NCBI GenBank assembly: GCA_021498125.1
Contig: JAIZWL010000001.1
Span: forward strand, 633,434-697,433
Direction: 5' to 3'
Source: Candidatus Thorarchaeota archaeon
GTDB taxonomy: Archaea; Asgardarchaeota; Thorarchaeia; Thorarchaeales; Thorarchaeaceae
DNA length: 64,000 nt
The position numbers and the translations under genes were made by a program. The notes beneath the pieces were generated by a model, which had not been told where the DNA came from, searched no databases, and saw only the letters and a program-made list of their open reading frames with translations. The stretch's first letter is position 1. Each line of letters opens with the position of its first letter. Below are positions 60,642-64,000 of this stretch, piece after piece.

Positions 60642-60769
60642 TTCTAGTGACTCTCCTAGTATCTTCTGTTGGGGTTCAGCGGAATCTCCCGAGTTTATCT
60701 TTTAAAGATGATGCCACGGCAGTAATATGCATTATAGATGTGACCTTGACCTGCAAATGGTTATTAATT

Positions 60770-61612
60770 TTATTTACTGTCGCTCTTTCCTTCTAAGATT
60801 GCTTTCCGGATGATCTGTATTAGCCGGTCCCTGTATGATATATCGATTGCCACCAGCTCATATGTGGGTATTCCTAAAATTTGACCTACTCTCTCAGGTG
60901 TCAGGGCAGTCGGTAGATCCTGTTTATTGGCAATCCCAATGATTCGTGCATCTGGGACCTCTTCTTTCACAAGGGACACCAGTTTCTTGCTTCGCAATAC
61001 GTTCTCAAGGGTGCTATCAGTGACGATGATGACCACTTGGGCGTTTGCGATCATCTTTGCCCATAGGATACTGAAGCGTGCCTGTCCTGCGAGATCCCAC
61101 AAGACGATGTTGGCATTCTCAACTTCTTCTGGTAATTTTTTGATGCTGACGCCTATTGTTGGGTCGTGAATGAGTGGTAAGGTTTCACCACGCAACAGGT
61201 GTAATGTGGTTGTCTTACCGACCCCCGCATATCCGAGGATGGCCACCTTGACCATGGTGACAGCGATCTCGTCAACCTTCTCGTCAAAACCGGTGAGCGG
61301 TTGATTTGCGGCTGCAAGATTTGCAAAGTCTTTCATAAAAACCGCAATAAGTTGACCGAATCGCTCTTCGATTTGAGTCATGTCATCTGCCTTGTCTGCA
61401 AAGATGATGAATGTGAAAGGTTCTCGTGTCGCATAGAAAATTCTCCATGATCCAATATTCATGTGTTCGATACTTTCACCAATCTGTACTGCTTGGAGAA
61501 ACTGGGCGAGACTCACAAAGAACTCGATAAAGCTATCTGTAAGGCTGTTTTCAGAGTACTCTTTTGAATACACCATGCTTAGACTGTTAAGGATGTAAAT
61601 TCCCCTGATCAT
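60770..61612 (-). CDS. Longin-like domain fused to Arf-family small GTPase
   Basis: The C-terminal part is a small GTPase: G1 GYAGVGKT (127-134), switch I PTIGVS with Thr152, G3 WDLAGQ (172-177), G4 NKQD (229-232). The WDLAGQ box and PTIGV are typical of Arf/Sar-type GTPases. The N-terminal 120 residues (IRGIYILNSLSMVYSKEYS, WRIFYATREPFTFIIFADKA) look like a longin or Roadblock-type beta-alpha-beta domain, suggesting the GTPase carries its own platform. There is no N-terminal myristoylation or C-terminal prenyl motif. ATG 61612 overlaps the upstream TAA by one base (TAATG), so the two are translationally coupled; the frame extends to 61627. Confidence 0.85.
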   Translation of the reverse strand: MIRGIYILNSLSMVYSKEYSENSLTDSFIEFFVSLAQFLQAVQIGESIEHMNIGSWRIFYATREPFTFIIFADKADDMTQIEERFGQLIAVFMKDFANLAAANQPLTGFDEKVDEIAVTMVKVAILGYAGVGKTTTLHLLRGETLPLIHDPTIGVSIKKLPEEVENANIVLWDLAGQARFSILWAKMIANAQVVIIVTDSTLENVLRSKKLVSLVKEEVPDARIIGIANKQDLPTALTPERVGQILGIPTYELVAIDISYRDRLIQIIRKAILEGKSDSK

Positions 61613-62736
61613 TATGTCTCGCTCCAAGTCTCAATGAGGAGTTCAAGATATCTTCCTACTATGTCCTGCCCTATTTCCTTTTCGGCGAACCTTTGTTTGA
61701 TAATTGGCAGTGCATACTCCGGCATGAATGTTTCTATTATTGGGTCCGACACCAAGAGCCAATAGCCGCTCTTAGTACTGATTGCAACTCGTTCGGCCTC
61801 AAGAGTCCACAGGATCTTGTTTACCACCGATTCTGGTAGTGCCGTCTGTGTGCAGATCTCCTTTAATTGCATTGGTCTAGTCCGAAGTTGGTTCAGTACT
61901 GCATACGTCAGGTTCTTAGAGAGGAGCGCAGCCAACTTTTCTCTGTCTTCAATAATTGGTGCGTTGGGGTCATCTGCCGGGAGAGTCGGGTTGTATCCCT
62001 TGGCTGGAGGGTCTGGTGAGAAGAATTCTTTCACACTATGCTTATACGACTCATAGAGCTCGGGTAAATTCTCTTGTGTATACCGGAGCGCCTCGACCGG
62101 TGGCGATCGGAATGCAAAAACATCTCTCAGCAGAAAGACGACCTCCTTTTTCTCAACGGCCTCGACACGTACAATGTCTGAGGCCATTAATGGTCTTATT
62201 GCTCTAAGGATGTCAATATCTTCTGTCTGAACCTGGTTTCTCAACCACACCGACAGAGCTGCTGAGCGATCAATTCCTTTCTCTTGAAGGCGTTCGAGTA
62301 ACAAGAGTGAGGATGGAGTCAAAAAGATACTTGCACACATTTGTTCTGGTGCGGGTTCTGTTATACCACTGCGATTACGAATGATGTCGCCGATATCTAA
62401 TAGATTGGGATCTTCTACGGCAAGTTCAAGCATGAGCCGTCCCATAGCTGAAAATTCTTCCTGATTGGGGCCAAAATCTTCTTCCATTGCAAGAACAAAG
62501 CAGACAAGCCACCCCGGATGCTGTTTTGTTCCGAACGTGACCATTCGTTTTTCTTCTATTTCGTGAAGCTGTAGTTCTACTGACCCGCCCTGAACATGAT
62601 TGTAATAGACAAGGTTCAGTAGTTTCTCATTTAGACTGAATGTTGAGGGATATCTTTTTGCTACTAGAAATCCCTGTTTGTCATCGAAACGGATTACGAA
62701 TACTGCGGCTGGCATGCAACGCCCCAATCTAGTCAT
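61612..62736 (-). CDS. Longin-like and winged-helix protein, partner of the GTPase
   Basis: The first 120 residues (PAAVFVIRFDDKQGFLVAKR, WLVCFVLAMEEDFGPNQEEF) have the beta-rich opening of a longin domain; a middle helical region follows, and the C-terminal third includes a winged-helix-like stretch (KNLTYAVLNQLRTRPMQLKEI, LPESVVNKILWTLEAERVAI). In eukaryotes longin plus winged-helix or DENN-type proteins regulate Rag and Rab GTPases. It is coupled to the GTPase gene by TAATG. The longin assignment rests on pattern only and needs structure prediction. Confidence 0.68.
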   Translation of the reverse strand: MTRLGRCMPAAVFVIRFDDKQGFLVAKRYPSTFSLNEKLLNLVYYNHVQGGSVELQLHEIEEKRMVTFGTKQHPGWLVCFVLAMEEDFGPNQEEFSAMGRLMLELAVEDPNLLDIGDIIRNRSGITEPAPEQMCASIFLTPSSLLLLERLQEKGIDRSAALSVWLRNQVQTEDIDILRAIRPLMASDIVRVEAVEKKEVVFLLRDVFAFRSPPVEALRYTQENLPELYESYKHSVKEFFSPDPPAKGYNPTLPADDPNAPIIEDREKLAALLSKNLTYAVLNQLRTRPMQLKEICTQTALPESVVNKILWTLEAERVAISTKSGYWLLVSDPIIETFMPEYALPIIKQRFAEKEIGQDIVGRYLELLIETWSET

Positions 62737-62778
62737 GTCCCCTATACCATAAAACTATTCCGTGTTACGTCTATAGTA

Positions 62779-63159
62779 TCACGATGTTACTCTGTGATGC
62801 TGGATGCATACAATTCCCTTTTCCTCATCAAGTATCCAGCAATATTCGCAGACCAGACTTCCGCAGATCCCACATATACAAATATGCTCTTCATTGGAGG
62901 TTATCTTTGAGAGTGTAGTGTTGATGAAATGGTCTTCGCAATAGGCTCTCCCGCACCTTGAACACTGGACTACTGCTTTTTGCCCGCACGCCTCACATTC
63001 TAGTGACTGTGGCAATTGTACAGTTGATGATGGTGGTGGCTCTTCTTTGCCTGCCCACAGTTCTCTACAGGTGTCCCTTGTGCAAGGCCCGATCCCCTTG
63101 TACTGCCCGCAGAACTTGCAGTACGGATTAAGGATATCTTGTTGAGTCGGGCACATCAT
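62779..63159 (-). CDS. Multi-zinc-finger protein, unknown
   Basis: A 126-residue Cys/His-rich protein with several CxxC pairs: CKFCGQYKGIGPC, CEACGQ, CSRCGRAYCEDHF, CICGICGSLVCEYC. The CxxC...C-x2-C...CxxH order of the middle part resembles AN1/B-box-type fingers. It has no enzymatic sign and may serve as an adaptor. It lies 42 bases upstream of the longin/winged-helix gene on the same strand, so it probably belongs to the same operon. ATG 63156 is an equally good start. Confidence 0.68.
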   Translation of the reverse strand: MMCPTQQDILNPYCKFCGQYKGIGPCTRDTCRELWAGKEEPPPSSTVQLPQSLECEACGQKAVVQCSRCGRAYCEDHFINTTLSKITSNEEHICICGICGSLVCEYCWILDEEKGIVCIQHHRVTS

Positions 63160-63215
63160 TACGCACTATTTAGCTCAACTCAGAAAGTGTGAAAAGGCTT
63201 ACCTTCATCTTCAAT

Positions 63216-64000
63216 ATGGGATTCATGATGGGCCCAACGACAACTGACTCGATTGTACCGATGACTGCAATTCGTACTCTGGATGTGGCAGGGAGTACAT
63301 CTCTTGAGCAGGCCATTCCCGAGGACTATACATTGGCATCAATTGTTTTCAAGGCGCTGGCTGAAAGAGATGGCCGTGATATTCAGTTTATAGTCAAAGC
63401 ATACCTTCCGATTCGCATCACGAGTGTGCCAAGCGCTAAAGGAGTTGTAATGACCGAGCCCCTTGGGCTTGTTTCTGAGAGGGTGCCAGTTCCTAAGATC
63501 TCTGACATCTCAAAGTTTGCTGAACAGGTCGGGACTCTCCGCGATCCGCAATCCGCAATGCGTCTTCTGAAGGATATTACTTCTCAGCTCGAGCGATTTG
63601 ATCTATCCAATGATACAGCAGTTCCGGGGCTCTTATCTGGTAATCTTCTCAAAGCAGTTGCTCAATTGGCCCGATGGCCAAGTAGAAAAGATGTCGAACC
63701 ATATGCGGTCATGTTGCAAGAGGCTGTGGGTTCAGAAGCGATGGAAACAGCTCTTACAACAGTACGAGATTGTTTCTCGGCATTTGAGGCAATTTCGATC
63801 ATTGAAAAACTTCTGGTGCAAGTTGTCACAACAGTATCGGATATTATCACAAAAGCCCCTTCTATTATCCAAGGGACTGTCACCAAACTGGAAGATCGAA
63901 TTGCTCACATTGAGCGTGATATAGAGTATCTGGAATCACGATTACAGGCAACATCCCCCACGAGTAAAACGTACGATGAGATTGCACTCAAACTTCAGGC
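63216..64000 (+). CDS. Unknown protein, N-terminal part (runs off the window)
   Basis: An open frame from ATG 63216 (or 63225/63228) continues without stop to the last base, giving at least 261 codons. The sequence begins MGFMMGPTTTDSIVPMTAIR, has a mixed alpha/beta first part (FIVKAYLPIRITSVPSAKGV) and becomes helical, ending in a coiled coil (KLEDRIAHIERDIEYLESRL). No family is recognised. It is divergent from the zinc-finger gene; a TATA-like CTATTTAG lies near 63166-63173. No ribosome site is evident. Confidence 0.7.
   Translation, partial: MGFMMGPTTTDSIVPMTAIRTLDVAGSTSLEQAIPEDYTLASIVFKALAERDGRDIQFIVKAYLPIRITSVPSAKGVVMTEPLGLVSERVPVPKISDISKFAEQVGTLRDPQSAMRLLKDITSQLERFDLSNDTAVPGLLSGNLLKAVAQLARWPSRKDVEPYAVMLQEAVGSEAMETALTTVRDCFSAFEAISIIEKLLVQVVTTVSDIITKAPSIIQGTVTKLEDRIAHIERDIEYLESRLQATSPTSKTYDEIALKLQ

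Overview
The window reads as a chromosome segment of an Asgard archaeon, most likely of the Thorarchaeota type (lineage is my inference). Archaeal signs are the TATA-like boxes with short or absent leaders, an eS25-type ribosomal protein, a small histone-fold protein and an Mrp/NBP35 ATPase. Asgard-type signs are an ESCRT-III protein of the Vps20/32/60 class and an Arf-like GTPase fused to a longin-like domain. Genes are dense, on both strands, often convergent with short overlaps. TTG and GTG starts behind good Shine-Dalgarno sequences are frequent. I see no rRNA, tRNA, CRISPR array or intact insertion sequence.

Layout. 1-6.4 kb: end of an oligopeptide permease gene, a large repeat protein, a surface-anchored solute-binding protein whose lobes are in circularly permuted order, and a presenilin-like membrane protease. 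6.4-10.1 kb: sugar-phosphate isomerase and small hydrolases. 10.1-10.9 kb: a non-coding stretch holding three stem-closed elements with C/U-rich loops and promoter-like boxes. 10.9-17.3 kb: Mrp, an inositol-phosphatase-type enzyme, ESCRT-III, phosphoserine-phosphatase-like HAD, cation exchanger, threonine synthase. 17.5-28 kb: ChlI/ChlD-like pair with an in-phase A-AAA-AAG slippery site, AIR-synthase-like protein, SurE, a 56-residue histone-fold protein, WecB, nucleoside and nucleotide enzymes. 29-37 kb: glutamate dehydrogenase, branched-chain aminotransferase, a tungsten aldehyde oxidoreductase with its ferredoxin, KH/PP-loop ATPase. 38-42.5 kb: a more AT-rich island of surface proteins (PepSY-like, clan-CD-like peptidase), a membrane HTH regulator and an MNT-HEPN protein. 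42.7-47.7 kb: two very large unknown proteins in tandem. 48.2-51.1 kb: two overlapping genes, each a pyruvate-aldolase (DapA/NanA family) domain fused to a formaldehyde-activating enzyme (Fae) domain. 51-64 kb: small orphans, peptidase, LarB, AlaX, sugar nucleotidyltransferase, eS25 with a lysine-rich repeat tail, and a zinc-finger/longin/GTPase operon; the window ends inside an unknown gene.

The strongest candidate for something undescribed is the tandem DapA-Fae pair. Both aldolase domains look intact, while the two Fae domains have lost different conserved motifs, as if the two proteins together build one formaldehyde/tetrahydromethanopterin site. Next are the permuted binding protein, the non-coding RNA-like family at 10.2-10.9 kb and the longin/GTPase operon. 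All functional calls rest on reading motifs by eye; no searches or structure predictions were run.
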